A DNA stretch of 64,000 nt from Paenibacillus sp. FSL A5-0031 (GTDB lineage: Bacteria > Bacillota > Bacilli > Paenibacillales > Paenibacillaceae), in NCBI RefSeq assembly GCF_001956295.1, contig NZ_MRTD01000024.1, positions 1-64,000 on the forward strand, in the 5' to 3' direction. Position numbers and translations under genes: made by a program. Positions 34,614 to 45,142 of this stretch are shown here, in pieces (position 1 is the stretch's first letter; each line of letters begins with the position of its first letter). The notes beneath the pieces were generated by a model. It saw nothing but the letters and a program-made list of their open reading frames with translations, made no database searches and was not told where the DNA came from.

Positions 34614-36098
34614 TTAACAGCTGCAGCTTTTGTCTGATTCTTCGTTAACTGGTGTTGGGTAGTCATTATCGAAGCAAGCTAGACACATGCCGCGATTATA
34701 AGCCCCATCATTGCCGCCAACAGACTCAACAAAACCTTCGTTGCTTATAAAAGATAATGAATCAGCATTAATTTGCTTGCGGATTTCCTCTACTGTCCTT
34801 GAAGAAGCAATGAGCTCTTTGCGGTCAGGAGTATCAATTCCGTAGTAACATGGGTTTTTGAAAGGCGGCGATGTGATGCGCACATGCACCTCAGTCGCTC
34901 CCGCTTCACGAAGCAGGTTTACGATCCGCAGCGATGTTGTGCCCCGAACGATTGAATCATCAATCATAACGACACGTTTGCCTTCCACCACTTTACGAAC
35001 GGCAGACAGCTTCATTTTTACACCCTTCTCGCGAAGCTCTTGAGAAGGCTGGATGAATGTCCGGCCGGTATATTTGTTTTTGATAAGGCCAAGCTCGTAT
35101 GGAATACCGGTTTGCTCCGCGTATCCAATTGCTGCTGAAATACTCGAATCCGGCACACCCGTTACGATATCCGCATCAACAAAAGATTCGGAAGCAAGCT
35201 GGCGACCCATCCGTTTGCGGGCCATATGAATATTAATGCCGTTGATATCACTATCAGGACGGGCAAAATAAATATACTCCATCGCACAAGTTGCGCGGCG
35301 GTCAACCTCCGCATAACGTTCCTCGCGCATGCCGTCTGCATCAAGAATGAGCAATTCCCCAGGCTGTACATCACGCTCATACACGGCACCAATTGTCTCG
35401 AATGCACAAGACTCCGACGAGAATACATAACCTTCGCCAATACGGCCCATAACAAGCGGACGAAGAGCATGCGGATCAGCTGCAACGAGCAGCTTGTCGT
35501 TCGTCATAATCAAGAAAGCAAATCCGCCAACGATGCGCTGCAGAGCTTCCTTCGCAGCCGTCTCGAAATCCTTCGATGAACGTGCAATAAGATGCGCTAT
35601 AACTTCCGTGTCGCTGGACGTTTGGAAGATCGAGCCGGACATCTCAAGCTCACGACGAATTTCCGGCGCATTCACGATATTGCCGTTTGTAGCAACCGCA
35701 AGGTCACCGTCGCGATAGCGGAAAATAAGCGGCTGTGCGTTCGCAAGCTTACTTTCTCCCGCTGTCGAATAACGTACGTGGCCGATGGAGCGGTCCCCGG
35801 CAAGCATATCGAGATTTTCCTTGTTGAATACTTCTTTTACGAGACCCATACCGCGGTGATAAGCGAACTTATTGCCATTTTTCGTATCAACCGTACAGAT
35901 TCCCGCACTTTCCTCACCGCGATGCTGAAGCGCATGAAGACCATAATAGGACAGGTTGGACGCTTCGGGGAGATTAAAAACCCCGAAAACGCCACATTCC
36001 TCACGCAATTTATCAAACATATCGTCACGGCCAATACCTTCGTTATAGTGGTCGCCCGTCCATAACAAAGGTTCCTGTCTTATTTGTTCATCAGACAT
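34614..36098 (-). CDS. purF: Amidophosphoribosyltransferase
   Basis: A 494-residue glutamine PRPP amidotransferase, the committed purine step. A propeptide of about 33 residues precedes the catalytic Cys in EECGVFGVF (Ntn glutaminase). The phosphoribosyltransferase site [13 protein letters not shown] is near residue 365. The C-terminus has spaced Cys residues of the B. subtilis-type Fe-S enzyme. The ATG lies inside the end of purL (19-bp overlap) with AAGGATG upstream. Confidence 0.95.
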   Translation of the reverse strand: MSDEQIRQEPLLWTGDHYNEGIGRDDMFDKLREECGVFGVFNLPEASNLSYYGLHALQHRGEESAGICTVDTKNGNKFAYHRGMGLVKEVFNKENLDMLAGDRSIGHVRYSTAGESKLANAQPLIFRYRDGDLAVATNGNIVNAPEIRRELEMSGSIFQTSSDTEVIAHLIARSSKDFETAAKEALQRIVGGFAFLIMTNDKLLVAADPHALRPLVMGRIGEGYVFSSESCAFETIGAVYERDVQPGELLILDADGMREERYAEVDRRATCAMEYIYFARPDSDINGINIHMARKRMGRQLASESFVDADIVTGVPDSSISAAIGYAEQTGIPYELGLIKNKYTGRTFIQPSQELREKGVKMKLSAVRKVVEGKRVVMIDDSIVRGTTSLRIVNLLREAGATEVHVRITSPPFKNPCYYGIDTPDRKELIASSRTVEEIRKQINADSLSFISNEGFVESVGGNDGAYNRGMCLACFDNDYPTPVNEESDKSCSC

Positions 36099-38326
36099 GG
36101 AATCGCATCCTTCCAGACCTTCTCCAGTTGTGTTACCGGCGCCTGAATGCCGGATTTTCCGTTTACGCTTATGGTCAGGCTGCTGCCTTTAACGATACCA
36201 ACTTGTGCATGAACAACGCCTTGCTCTGTAAGCCATGCTTGCAATGCCGCTGCTTGATCCGGCTTAGCCGACAGCAAGATACGGGATTGCGATTCGCTGA
36301 ACAATAGGTGATCAGCACGTAGATCAGATGACAATGCCACTTCTGCGCCTAGACGACCGCTAATGCATGATTCTGCAACAGCTACCGCAATACCGCCTTC
36401 GGACAAGTCATGAGCCGATGCTACAAGACCTTTTTGAATCGCGCCAAGGACAGCATCCAGAACCTTCTTCTCTGTAGCAAGATCGATTTCTGGAGGACGG
36501 CCAGCAGCAGCGCCTTGCGTAACGTACTGGAATTCGCTTCCGCCCATTTCCGCTTTTGTTTCGCCTACGAGAATAATAACGTCGCCCTCTGCTTTGAAGC
36601 CTTGCGTTGTGATGTGATCGATGTCGTGTACAAGACCGACCATACCGATTACTGGTGTCGGGTAAATAGCACCCTTCGCGTTCTCATTGTACAAGCTTAC
36701 GTTACCGCCGATAACCGGTGTGTTAAGCACGACGCAAGCCTCGGACATCCCGTCTGCCGATTTCTCAAGCTGCCAGAATACTTCTGGCTTCTCAGGGTTA
36801 CCGAAGTTAAGGTTGTCAGTTACAGCAAGCGGCTCAGCGCCTGAGCACACGATATTACGTGCAGCTTCTGCCACCGCAATACGTCCGCCTACTTCTGGAT
36901 CTAGATATACGTAACGTCCGTTGCAATCCGTTGTCATCGCAAGCGCTTTGCGCGTGCCGCGAATCGTTACGACTGCCGCATCGGAGCCTGGCTGAACAGC
37001 TGTCGATGTACGAACCATGTAGTCATATTGATTGTAAACCCACTCTTTGCTGGCAACTGTCGGGGAGGCAAGAACCTTCTCCAACGCGCCAGTCAAATCC
37101 GTTACTTCATCATATGCCGATGTATCTACTGCGGCATTCTCGCTGTAATATGCAGGCTCTTTCGATGGTTTGTCGTATACAGGGCACTCGTCAACGAGCG
37201 CTTTAACCGGCATATCGGCAACCTCTTGGCCTTGGTGGAACAAACGAAGACGACCGTCATCCGTTACTTTACCTACTTTGGCGCAAATAATGCCCCAACG
37301 ATCAAAAATTTCCTTCGCTTGCGCTTCATGCTGCGGCTCTACGACGAAGAGCATACGCTCTTGCGACTCGGAAAGCATCATTTCATAAGGCGTCATGCCT
37401 GTTTCACGCTGCGGTACCTCATCAAGGTAAAGCTCAAGGCCGTTGCCAGCTTTCGAAGCCATCTCAGCACTGGAGCAAGTAAGACCCGCTGCGCCCATGT
37501 CTTGAATACCAAGAACGATACCGGAGTTGATCAGCTCAAGCGTTGCTTCCATAACCAGCTTCTCCATGAATGGATCGCCGACTTGAACAGCTGTACGCTT
37601 TTCTTCAGATTCCTCGGAAAGCTCAACCGATGCAAAAGTAGCACCGTGAATACCGTCGCGGCCAGTAGCAGGACCAACGTAGAATACCGGGTTGCCTACC
37701 CCTTTTGCGACACCGCGCTGAATTTTATCATGATCGATTAGACCAACGCACATCGCGTTAACGAGCGGATTGCCCTCGTAGCTCTCATCGAACATAACCT
37801 CGCCCGCAACCGTCGGAATACCGATACAGTTGCCGTAGCCAGCAATTCCGCTAACGACGTGCTCAAACAAATATTTAACGCGCTCATTTTCAAGACGGCC
37901 AAAACGCAAGCTGTTCAGCAATGCGATTGGGCGTGCGCCCATGGAGAAAATGTCGCGGATAATGCCGCCTACGCCAGTTGCAGCGCCTTGATAAGGCTCA
38001 ACCGCTGATGGATGGTTATGCGATTCGATTTTGAATACAACCGCTTGGTTGTCGCCGATATCGACGATACCCGCGCCTTCGCCCGGTCCCATGAGAACGC
38101 GAGGTCCTGTGATCGGGAATTTTTTCAAAATAGGCTTGGAGTTTTTGTAAGAGCAATGCTCTGACCACATAACGCTGAATACGCCGATCTCCGTGTAGTT
38201 TGGCTTACGGCCAAGAAAGCCGCAAATGAGCTCAAATTCATAATCGGATACACCAAACTGGCTGTAAATTTTTTGCTCGGCAATTTGCTCCGCTGTCGGT
38301 TCCTTAGCTGTTAACTGCTGCGCCAT
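36080..38326 (-). CDS. purL: FGAM synthase, large subunit
   Basis: A 748-residue small-type PurL that needs PurQ and PurS to make FGAM from FGAR, Gln and ATP (purine step 4). It shows [47 protein letters not shown]-like regions and [21 protein letters not shown] stands 6 bases before the ATG. The start lies inside the end of purQ. Confidence 0.96.
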   Translation of the reverse strand: MAQQLTAKEPTAEQIAEQKIYSQFGVSDYEFELICGFLGRKPNYTEIGVFSVMWSEHCSYKNSKPILKKFPITGPRVLMGPGEGAGIVDIGDNQAVVFKIESHNHPSAVEPYQGAATGVGGIIRDIFSMGARPIALLNSLRFGRLENERVKYLFEHVVSGIAGYGNCIGIPTVAGEVMFDESYEGNPLVNAMCVGLIDHDKIQRGVAKGVGNPVFYVGPATGRDGIHGATFASVELSEESEEKRTAVQVGDPFMEKLVMEATLELINSGIVLGIQDMGAAGLTCSSAEMASKAGNGLELYLDEVPQRETGMTPYEMMLSESQERMLFVVEPQHEAQAKEIFDRWGIICAKVGKVTDDGRLRLFHQGQEVADMPVKALVDECPVYDKPSKEPAYYSENAAVDTSAYDEVTDLTGALEKVLASPTVASKEWVYNQYDYMVRTSTAVQPGSDAAVVTIRGTRKALAMTTDCNGRYVYLDPEVGGRIAVAEAARNIVCSGAEPLAVTDNLNFGNPEKPEVFWQLEKSADGMSEACVVLNTPVIGGNVSLYNENAKGAIYPTPVIGMVGLVHDIDHITTQGFKAEGDVIILVGETKAEMGGSEFQYVTQGAAAGRPPEIDLATEKKVLDAVLGAIQKGLVASAHDLSEGGIAVAVAESCISGRLGAEVALSSDLRADHLLFSESQSRILLSAKPDQAAALQAWLTEQGVVHAQVGIVKGSSLTISVNGKSGIQAPVTQLEKVWKDAIPCLMNK

Positions 38327-38999
38327 GTTGTTCCCTCCATGCATTCAAAATCGATGTAAACATCCGTTTGCCGTCTTCCGAGCCAAGCAATTGATCAACT
38401 GCACGCTCTGGATGCGGCATCATGCCTACTACGTTACCTGCTTTGTTGCTAATGCCCGCAATGTTCTCAACAGAACCGTTCGGATTTGTGTCGCCCGCAT
38501 AGCGGAAAATAATTTGATCGTTCGCTTTAAGCTCAGCAAGCGTTGCGTCGTCGCAATAGTAGTTGCCTTCGCCGTGTGCGATTGGAATATTTATAATTTC
38601 ACCTTGCGAATATTGGTTGGTAAATGCTGTGTTGTTGTTTACCACTTCAAGCGGCGCTTGATGGCAGCGGAACTTCAGTCCGTTGTTGCGAATCAAGGCG
38701 CCTGGCAGAAGGCCAGCCTCCGTCAAGATTTGGAATCCATTGCAAATGCCTAGAATATATTTGCCTGCTTCAGCTGCTTTTTGAACTTCCGCCATAACAG
38801 CAGCGAATTGCGCAATTGCGCCGCAGCGCAGGTAATCGCCGTAGGAGAAGCCTCCAGGTACTAGAATCGCATCATAAGAAGACAAGTCTGTAGCTGTGTG
38901 CCATACGTAGTCAACCGACTGGCCGATCGTGTCTTCAACTGCTTTGTAGCAATCGATGTCACAGTTGGAGCCTGGAAATACAAGTACTGCAAACTTCAT
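38304..38999 (-). CDS. purQ: FGAM synthase, glutaminase subunit
   Basis: A 231-residue class I glutamine amidotransferase that feeds ammonia to PurL. It shows [30 protein letters not shown], the nucleophile in [11 protein letters not shown] and the His-Glu pair in [16 protein letters not shown] precedes the ATG. The end overlaps purL by 23 bp; the start is 4 bp after purS. Confidence 0.95.
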   Translation of the reverse strand: MKFAVLVFPGSNCDIDCYKAVEDTIGQSVDYVWHTATDLSSYDAILVPGGFSYGDYLRCGAIAQFAAVMAEVQKAAEAGKYILGICNGFQILTEAGLLPGALIRNNGLKFRCHQAPLEVVNNNTAFTNQYSQGEIINIPIAHGEGNYYCDDATLAELKANDQIIFRYAGDTNPNGSVENIAGISNKAGNVVGMMPHPERAVDQLLGSEDGKRMFTSILNAWREQHGAAVNS

Positions 39000-39003
39000 C
39001 GCC

Positions 39004-39246
39004 CTATCCCTCCAGCTCAAAACGGAAATCTTCTACAACCGTGTTCGCAAACAGCTTCTCGCACATAGCTTTAATGCGTACTTCCGCTTCTGCGCGGTCA
39101 GTCGTATCAAGCTCAAGCTCCAAATATTTGCCGATGCGTACTTTTTCGACTTCAGAGAAACCAAGTGTGTGAAGCGCTCCTTGTACAGCGGTTCCTTGTG
39201 GATCCAAAACGTTTTGCTTGATAGTGACGTAGACGGTTGCCTTCAT
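39004..39246 (-). CDS. purS: FGAM synthase, PurS subunit
   Basis: An 80-residue PurS that bridges PurQ and PurL. It shows [21 protein letters not shown] and [15 protein letters not shown] precedes the ATG. It is separated from purC by 1.09 kb of non-coding repeats, although the order purC-purS is kept. Confidence 0.93.
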   Translation of the reverse strand: MKATVYVTIKQNVLDPQGTAVQGALHTLGFSEVEKVRIGKYLELELDTTDRAEAEVRIKAMCEKLFANTVVEDFRFELEG

Positions 39247-39761
39247 AATAGCCTCCTGAAAATGTGGGTTTTTTCTCGCAGCAGATTTTCGTCAAAATGT
39301 AATTGCCGCTCGGGCGTGGGAGTTATTGCTTACGCCGCTTTCGAAGCCGGGAAATTCTGATTACACGCTTTGCGGTAATTTCCCGGCTTCAAGAAGCGAT
39401 CGCTGTCGCTCTCCAGCAACAACTTCCCACTCTCCGAGCTCACACATTTTGAGATAAAACCTTTGCGAGGGTGGTCGGTGAAGCGTTTGTTTGGCGGCCG
39501 CGCTATCGCTGGCCGCTTGATTCCTGTTTGACTGGCCTGTGCTTATGCTGCCTGTCAGTAATGCATTTGCAGCCCTGCGCTTTCGCGCTCAGGCTTATGG
39601 GGTGCAGCAGCGCTCTCGCTGGCTGCCTGCCTAAGCGGCATGCGCTTCAGCACCCCTATGTCAGCGTCATCGCTCTCGCTCAACGTTGTTAAAATCATTC
39701 CATCCGGCTTTCAGCGGCGGATTTTAATATAACGGGAATTTCTACCGTTAAATCAAGCCTA
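39247..39761. repeat. GC-rich repeat-bearing spacer between purS and the 113-bp array
   Basis: No gene is supported. It carries a 14-bp perfect stem, GAAGCCGGGAAATT (39343-39356) with AATTTCCCGGCTTC (39377-39390) around 20 bases. A CGCTNTCGCT-like word recurs (for example CGCTATCGCTGG, CGCTCTCGCTGG, ATCGCTCTCGCT). The pattern resembles the dispersed intergenic repeats common in Paenibacillus. Confidence 0.55.
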
Positions 39762-40313
39762 AAAGCTAATTTGCTGCGATTAGCGGGAATTTTGGGCGTT
39801 AATTTTACTAATTTCGACGTCCTAGCTCGATTTTGCAGCATTTAACGCCTGTTTTTCCCGTTAATCCAACTATTAAAGCTAATTTGCTGCGATTAGCGGG
39901 AATTTTGGGCGTTAATTTTACTAATTTCGATGTCCTAGCTCGATTTTTCAGCATTTAACGCCTGTTGTTCCCGTTAATCCAACTATTAAAGCTAATTTGC
40001 TGCTATTAGCGGGAACTTTGGGCGTTTTTTGCAGAAACTTCGACGTCCTAGCTCGATTTCGCAACATTTAACGCCTGTTTTTCCCGTTAATCCAACTCTT
40101 AAAGCTAATTTGCTGCGATTAGCAGGAATTTCAGGCGTTATTTGCATCAACTTCGGCGTCCTAGCTCGATTTTGCAGCATTTAACGCCTGTTGTTCCCGT
40201 TAATCCAACTCTTAATGCTAATTTGCTGCGATTAGCAGGGAAATCAGGCGTTATTTGCATCAATTTCGGCGTCCTAGCTCGATTTTGCAGCATTTAACGC
40301 CTGTTTTTCCCGT
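39762..40313. repeat. Five tandem 113-bp units inside the pur operon
   Basis: Units begin AAAGCTAATTTGCTGC at 39762, 39875, 39988, 40101 and 40214 (the last reads AATGCTAAT), each exactly 113 bp apart. Each contains TTAGCGGGAA...GGGCGTTA and, in inverted form, TTTAACGCCTG...TTCCCGTT, so each can fold on itself. The second and third units share features, and the fourth and fifth share others (AGCAGG, TTTGCATCAA), suggesting stepwise duplication. 113 is not divisible by 3 and no shared frame stays open. Confidence 0.93.
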
Positions 40314-40336
40314 TCCGCACTCAGCTAGCAAAGCTC

Positions 40337-41233
40337 CTACAGCTCTACGCCAGTAAGACGGCGGTAGATGTCACGGTAGCGGGACGTGGTTTCAGCTACT
40401 ACGGAATCCGGCAGCGGTGCTGGCTTACTGTCGCGATCCCAATCTGAGCCTAGCAAGTACGTGCGTACCGGCTCTTTGTCCATGCTGTCGATCTCGATAT
40501 CCAGCGCATAATTACCTTCCGCCCAGAAGCGGGAGGAGTCAGGCGTGAAGATTTCGTCGATCAAGATCACTTTGCCGTCGATGAGTCCAAACTCGAATTT
40601 GCAATCGGCAAGGATGATGCCATGCTCTGCGCAATAGCCATGAGCGTATTCATACAGCTTGATACTGCGGTCACGCAGCTCCTCGGCAAGCTCAGCACCG
40701 ACCATTTCAGCCATTTTCTCAAATGGGATGTCCTCGTCGTGGCCAACGTCGTTTTTCGCTGCCGGCGTAAAGATTGGAGCAGGAAAACGTTCGTTTTTGC
40801 GGAGGCCCGCTGGAAGCTCTATACCGTTAATCGCTGACGTTTGCTGATACTGTCTCCAGCCGCCGCCAGTGATATAGCCGCGAACCACACATTCGATATC
40901 GATGCGCTCCGCTTTGCGGGTAACCATAATCCGGTTTTTGAGCAGCTCCGGCTCGGTGACGAGACCGCCAAGCTTCTCCACATCGGTATGAACGACGTGA
41001 TTCACTTGGATGTCAGCGGTTTGCTCGAACCAGTAAGCGGACAACCGGTTCAGCACATTGCCCTTGTCCGGCACTGCTGGGTCAAGCACGTAGTCGAATG
41101 CGGAAATGCGGTCGGTTACGACGATGAGGAAATGCTCGCCCAGATCGTACAGCTCACGAACCTTTCCTTTGTAAATCAGCGGAGCTTTAATATAATCGAC
41201 AGCTGTCGATAGAGCTTGCGATGGTGCAGTCAT
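40337..41233 (-). CDS. purC: SAICAR synthetase
   Basis: A 298-residue phosphoribosylaminoimidazole-succinocarboxamide synthase (purine step 7 in this route), of the longer ~300-residue type. It shows YKGKVRELYDLGE, VTDRISAFDYVL, VRGYITGGGWRQYQ and LIDEIFTPDSSRFW. GGGGAGG precedes the ATG. It lies 15 bp after purB ends and 1.09 kb before purS. Confidence 0.95.
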   Translation of the reverse strand: MTAPSQALSTAVDYIKAPLIYKGKVRELYDLGEHFLIVVTDRISAFDYVLDPAVPDKGNVLNRLSAYWFEQTADIQVNHVVHTDVEKLGGLVTEPELLKNRIMVTRKAERIDIECVVRGYITGGGWRQYQQTSAINGIELPAGLRKNERFPAPIFTPAAKNDVGHDEDIPFEKMAEMVGAELAEELRDRSIKLYEYAHGYCAEHGIILADCKFEFGLIDGKVILIDEIFTPDSSRFWAEGNYALDIEIDSMDKEPVRTYLLGSDWDRDSKPAPLPDSVVAETTSRYRDIYRRLTGVEL

Positions 41234-41248
41234 CAGGCCAGCCTCCCC

Positions 41249-42544
41249 TTAAATCAGTCCAAGACGTGTGAAAATCGTATCAACATGCTTCAGATGCCAA
41301 GCTGGATCGAAGCAATCATCGATTTCTTCTGTCGTCAGCACGCTTGTAATTTCCTCTGTCTCGCCAATGAGTTCGCGGAATTGGCGTTTTGTTTCCCATG
41401 CCTGCATTGCACGCGGTTGAACCGTGTCATAAGCTTTCTCACGGCTGAAGCCTTTGTCGATCAGCTTCGTCAATACGCGGCCAGAGAATGGCACGCCGTA
41501 TGTCGCTTGCATGTTGCGCTTCATGTTTTCCGGGAACACGGTCAGGTTGTTGATGATGTTGCCCAAACGGTTCAGCATGTAGTTAAGCAGCATCGTTGCA
41601 TCCGGCAAAATAATACGTTCAACAGACGAGTGGCTAATATCACGTTCGTGCCAAAGGGCAATATTCTCGTAAGCTGTAACCATATGACCGCGAATAACGC
41701 GGGACAAGCCGGAAATGTTCTCGCAGCCGATTGGGTTGCGTTTGTGCGGCATTGCGGATGAACCTTTTTGACCTTTTGCGAACGCTTCTTCTACTTCACG
41801 GAACTCACTCTTCTGCAAAGCGCGAATTTCAGTTGCAAATTTATCAAGCGAAGAGGCTACGAGTGCAAGAGTCGCCATATATTCAGCGTGACGGTCACGC
41901 TGCAACGTTTGTGTTGAGATTGGAGCTGCAGTAATACCAAGCTTCTTGCATACAAATTCTTCAACAAAAGGATCGATATCTGCGAATGTACCTACCGCAC
42001 CGGACATTTTACCGAACTGCACGTTGTTCGCTGCATGGTGGAAACGCTCCAGGTTACGCTTCATTTCCTCGTACCAAAGCGCCATTTTCAGACCAAAGGT
42101 TGTTGGTTGCGCGTGTACGCCATGCGTACGGCCCATCATCGGCGTATCCTTGTATTGCAATGCTTTGTTTTTAAGAATTTCGATAAAACGTTCGATATCT
42201 TTAACAAGAATCGCGTTAGCTTGAAGAAGCAAATAACCGATAGCAGTATCTACAACGTCCGTAGAAGTAAGGCCGTAATGCACCCATTTGCCTTCAGGGC
42301 CTGCTTTCTCAGATACGGCGCGTGTAAACGCGATAACGTCATGACGAGTGTCCTGCTCAATTTCATAAATCCGGTCGATATCGAAATCAGCTGATGCGCG
42401 AAGCGCGACAACGTCTTCCTTCGGAATAACGCCTAGCTCAGACCAAGCCTCGCATGCGCAAAGCTCAACTTCCAGCCATGCTCTGAATTTATTTTCCTCT
42501 GTCCAAATAGCTCTCATTTCCGGTCTGCTGTAACGATCTAACAT
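41249..42544 (-). CDS. purB: Adenylosuccinate lyase
   Basis: A 431-residue fumarase-superfamily lyase acting on SAICAR and adenylosuccinate. It shows [14 protein letters not shown] at the start, [27 protein letters not shown] with its catalytic His and the signature [12 protein letters not shown]. The start at MLDRY is preferred; a 25-residue upstream extension covers the ribosome binding site GGAAGGTG. Confidence 0.96.
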   Translation of the reverse strand: MLDRYSRPEMRAIWTEENKFRAWLEVELCACEAWSELGVIPKEDVVALRASADFDIDRIYEIEQDTRHDVIAFTRAVSEKAGPEGKWVHYGLTSTDVVDTAIGYLLLQANAILVKDIERFIEILKNKALQYKDTPMMGRTHGVHAQPTTFGLKMALWYEEMKRNLERFHHAANNVQFGKMSGAVGTFADIDPFVEEFVCKKLGITAAPISTQTLQRDRHAEYMATLALVASSLDKFATEIRALQKSEFREVEEAFAKGQKGSSAMPHKRNPIGCENISGLSRVIRGHMVTAYENIALWHERDISHSSVERIILPDATMLLNYMLNRLGNIINNLTVFPENMKRNMQATYGVPFSGRVLTKLIDKGFSREKAYDTVQPRAMQAWETKRQFRELIGETEEITSVLTTEEIDDCFDPAWHLKHVDTIFTRLGLI

Positions 42545-42551
42545 GATTGCT

Positions 42552-43727
42552 TCACACCTTCCAAATAGTTGTTTCTTCGATCCAGCTAAGCGCAGCATCC
42601 GTCGTTTCTGCCAAAACATTGATATGACCCATCTTCCGCTTCACAACAGCTTCCTTTTTCCCGTACAAATGCAATTTCGGAGCGACCTTCAAGCGCTTAG
42701 CCGCTTCATCCGCGCGAGCTGTAAGCTCTAGAAGCGGTGCGATATGCTCACCCAGCACGTTCACCATAACAACAGGACTCATAAGCGTCGTATCTCCGAG
42801 CGGCAGATTACACACCGCGCGTACATGCTGCTCGAACTGTGACGTCCGGCAGGCTTCCATCGTGTAGTGACCGCTGTTATGCGGGCGTGGTGCAAGCTCA
42901 TTTACGAACAGCTCACCATCCGCTGTAACGAACAGCTCTACTGCAATTAGACCAACTACGCCTAATCCCTCAGCGATACGCTCTGCAAGCCGTTCTGCTT
43001 GCTGCTGCAAATCCTCCGTAATCCTTGCTGGTACGATAGACAAATGCAATATATTATCGACGTGTATGTTTTCCGCGACAGGGAAAACCTTGATCTCACC
43101 CTGCGGACTTCTCGCCGCTATAACTGATATTTCCTTATCAAAACGAATGAACTGCTCAAGCACCAGTTGGACGCGCGCTCGTGCTAAGGTCTCATACGCT
43201 TCTTCTATTTCGCTTTCGCTGCGAATGACCCATTGGCCTTTGCCATCGTAACCGCCCATAGCTGTTTTCAATACGCAAGGTGTTCCAAAAGCGGCAACAG
43301 CCTCGCGCAGCTCGTCTGCGCTGCGAATCTCGCGGTAAGGGGCAACGCGTACGCCAGCTGCTTCAATCGCCCGCTTCTCGCGAAGCCGATGCTGCGTTGT
43401 ATACAGCAGCTCACTTCCCTGCGGCACATAAGACTCTGCCATCAGCATCGCTGCTACATCTGCGTCCACATTCTCGAATTCGTATGTGATGACATCCGAT
43501 CGTTTTGCAAGCTCCCTCGCTGCATCGTGATTGTCGTAAGCTGCGACGATTTGCTCTGCTACTTGTCCAGTCGGAGCATCCGGCGTTGGATCAAGAGCAA
43601 TGAAGCGATAACCCATCGCGCTGCCTGCATTCGCCATCATTCGTCCAAGCTGCCCGCCGCCTAATATGCCGATCGTACTGCCCGGCAACAGCGTCTGAAT
43701 CGTTTGCTTGTCCGTTTTTTGACTCAT
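42552..43727 (-). CDS. purK: N5-CAIR synthetase, ATP-grasp subunit
   Basis: A 391-residue ATP-grasp enzyme that carboxylates AIR to N5-CAIR with bicarbonate. It shows [13 protein letters not shown], the ATP-binding region [16 protein letters not shown], and [16 protein letters not shown]. Its ATG overlaps the purE stop (ATGA). It is 7 bp upstream of purB. Confidence 0.95.
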   Translation of the reverse strand: MSQKTDKQTIQTLLPGSTIGILGGGQLGRMMANAGSAMGYRFIALDPTPDAPTGQVAEQIVAAYDNHDAARELAKRSDVITYEFENVDADVAAMLMAESYVPQGSELLYTTQHRLREKRAIEAAGVRVAPYREIRSADELREAVAAFGTPCVLKTAMGGYDGKGQWVIRSESEIEEAYETLARARVQLVLEQFIRFDKEISVIAARSPQGEIKVFPVAENIHVDNILHLSIVPARITEDLQQQAERLAERIAEGLGVVGLIAVELFVTADGELFVNELAPRPHNSGHYTMEACRTSQFEQHVRAVCNLPLGDTTLMSPVVMVNVLGEHIAPLLELTARADEAAKRLKVAPKLHLYGKKEAVVKRKMGHINVLAETTDAALSWIEETTIWKV

Positions 43728-44209
43728 AACGTCTCACTGCTTTCCAGCACTTCCTGCTTTACACGCTCGCGACGTGCGATTACACGCGCTTGCAACTCGG
43801 GATCAAACGCTCCCAGCATTTGTGCCGCGAGCAGTCCAGCATTCGTTCCGCCTGCGTTGCCAATGGCTACCGTAGCTACTGGAATGCCGCCAGGCATTTG
43901 AACGATAGAGAGCAAGGAATCAAGTCCGCTCAAATTCGAAGACTTCACGGGAACGCCAATAACCGGCAAAATCGTCTTAGCAGCGACCATGCCGGGCAAA
44001 TGTGCAGCTCCGCCGGCTCCGGCAATAATTACCTTAAGCCCTCGTTCTACTGCAGTTTCTGCATACTCGAACATTAAATCCGGTGTCCGATGCGCGGAAA
44101 CGACTTTTTTCTCATAAGGAATTTGCAATTCCTCTAGTACGTCGCAGGCTAATTTCATTGTGTCCCAATCCGATTTGCTGCCCATGATGACGCCAACCTT
44201 CGCAGACAT
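43724..44209 (-). CDS. purE: N5-CAIR mutase
   Basis: A 161-residue PurE that converts N5-CAIR to CAIR. It starts [19 protein letters not shown] and shows [24 protein letters not shown] and [24 protein letters not shown] split elements. The short start is chosen because longer in-frame starts run through the riboswitch terminator. It is the first gene of the operon, 66 bp after the terminator. Confidence 0.95.
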   Translation of the reverse strand: MSAKVGVIMGSKSDWDTMKLACDVLEELQIPYEKKVVSAHRTPDLMFEYAETAVERGLKVIIAGAGGAAHLPGMVAAKTILPVIGVPVKSSNLSGLDSLLSIVQMPGGIPVATVAIGNAGGTNAGLLAAQMLGAFDPELQARVIARRERVKQEVLESSETL

Positions 44210-44274
44210 GCGTTCAAACCCACTTTCATCTATAAGATAATTAATGATCAAGCATCCTATAAAACAACACATCC

Positions 44275-44325
44275 AAAATAGAAAAGGCCCTTCAGCAGCC
44301 ATAAGAATGGGGATGCCGCAGGACC
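44275..44325 (-). terminator. Riboswitch-controlled terminator before purE
   Basis: Minus strand GGTCCTGCGGC (44325-44315) pairs with GCTGC-TGA-AGGGCC (ending 44286) around ATCCCCATTCTTATG and is followed by TTTTCTATTTT (44285-44275). It lies between the guanine aptamer and purE, as expected for a premature terminator used when guanine is bound. Confidence 0.7.
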
Positions 44326-44545
44326 GGAGCGGAAGCACAGACCGGTATTCATGCGAATCCATGGCCAATCAAGCTTCACTTCAATGAGGACGAGACAAAT
44401 CGTGCTGCAGAGCCGAAAAGACAACAGAAGGCTGCCCCGTAAAGGAGGCAACCAGTGTCCAACTAACAAGGCACTTTGCAGACTTGCATTTGCTTTATGG
44501 CGATCCGAAACCTTACGATTCGATATCGCTTATCGTCTCATTTTG

Positions 44546-44610
44546 CTCGTAGTCCGAAAATTAAGGTTCTCGGGTAGAAACATTCAGGCCTGATCCCGAA
44601 TATATACGAG
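44546..44610 (-). ncRNA. Guanine-class purine riboswitch aptamer
   Basis: On the minus strand: P1 CTCGTA/TACGAG; J1/2 TATAT; P2 TTCGGG/CCTGAA with loop ATCAGG; J2/3 TGTTTCTACC; P3 CCGAGAA/TTTTCGG with loop containing CCTTAA; J3/1 GGACTACGAG. The specificity base before TACGAG is C (GAC TAC), which pairs with guanine or hypoxanthine; adenine aptamers carry U. All core elements of the purine fold are present. Upstream of purE in the standard operon position, it should turn transcription off when guanine is abundant. Confidence 0.92.
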
Positions 44611-44756
44611 TAAACTTTAAATGAAATAGTAGGAAGATATTTGTATTCATCCATAAATTTCAGTTCTAATTTTTCACAAAACTTTTCTGTTCACTCTAAC
44701 CTTTAGAACAAACAGCAATACGTTCCAGCGGACAATTCCGCCTCAAACCTATTCTA

Positions 44757-44785
44757 GTTTATCTAATCCCCAAACCACTGTCAAT
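44757..44785 (-). promoter_or_regulatory. Likely sigma-A promoter of the pur operon
   Basis: TTGACA (44785-44780) and a -10-like TAAAAC (44762-44757), 17 bp apart, on the minus strand. The -10 is weak; the -35 is perfect and touches the proximal PurBox. The leader to purE would be about 540 nt. Confidence 0.55.
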
Positions 44786-44787
44786 GA

Positions 44788-44831
44788 AATACGAACATTA
44801 AAAGAGAATGTTTTATAAAGGTTCGTTTTTT
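44788..44831. promoter_or_regulatory. Paired PurBoxes for PurR repression
   Basis: AAATACGAACATT (44788-44800, plus strand) matches AWWWCCGAACWWT in 12 of 13 positions. AAAAACGAACCTT (44831-44819, minus strand) matches 11 of 13. The two are inverted and 18 bp apart, close to the 16-17 bp of B. subtilis PurR sites, and lie just upstream of the pur -35. Confidence 0.85.
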
Positions 44832-45142
44832 TGAACAAAATAATCGGAAATCCCGTGTGAAATAACCATATTTAGGTGTATCGCACCTGATCATTCCCTA
44901 AACTTACCTTCTTTACTATTCTGTACAACCCCCATTCGTATTGGCTGTCGTACTTTTTCTTTGGCCTCTTCCTTATCATTCCCATTTCTCCGTCTGCCTT
45001 AAGCGAGCGGATTGTCATTTCCCATTCGAATGCGAGAGCCATTTAATGAATACATTATAAAAGAGTCTTTTCTTAGCATTCAGGCAGGCACCGCAGCCGA
45101 GACCGCAATAGCTAACCATTTTAAAAAGGAGGCTCGAATAAG
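44832..45142. other. Intergenic region before the LysM-GH18 gene
   Basis: A spacer between the pur promoter region and the divergent spore hydrolase gene. No supported gene is seen. The plus-strand ribosome binding site AAGGAG (45126-45131) at the right end belongs to the hydrolase. Confidence 0.4.

Noticed and set aside
39992-40180. 62-codon minus-strand frame inside the 113-bp array
   Set aside because: It only reads across the repeats; the 113-bp period shifts frame every unit and no other unit keeps it open.
39762-40313. Possible CRISPR array
   Set aside because: The units are contiguous 113-bp tandem copies with internal dyads, not short repeats separated by unique spacers, and no cas genes are near.
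44210-44368. N-terminal extension of purE by 53 codons
   Set aside because: The extension runs through the terminator hairpin and U-run; the shorter start gives the normal PurE N-terminus.
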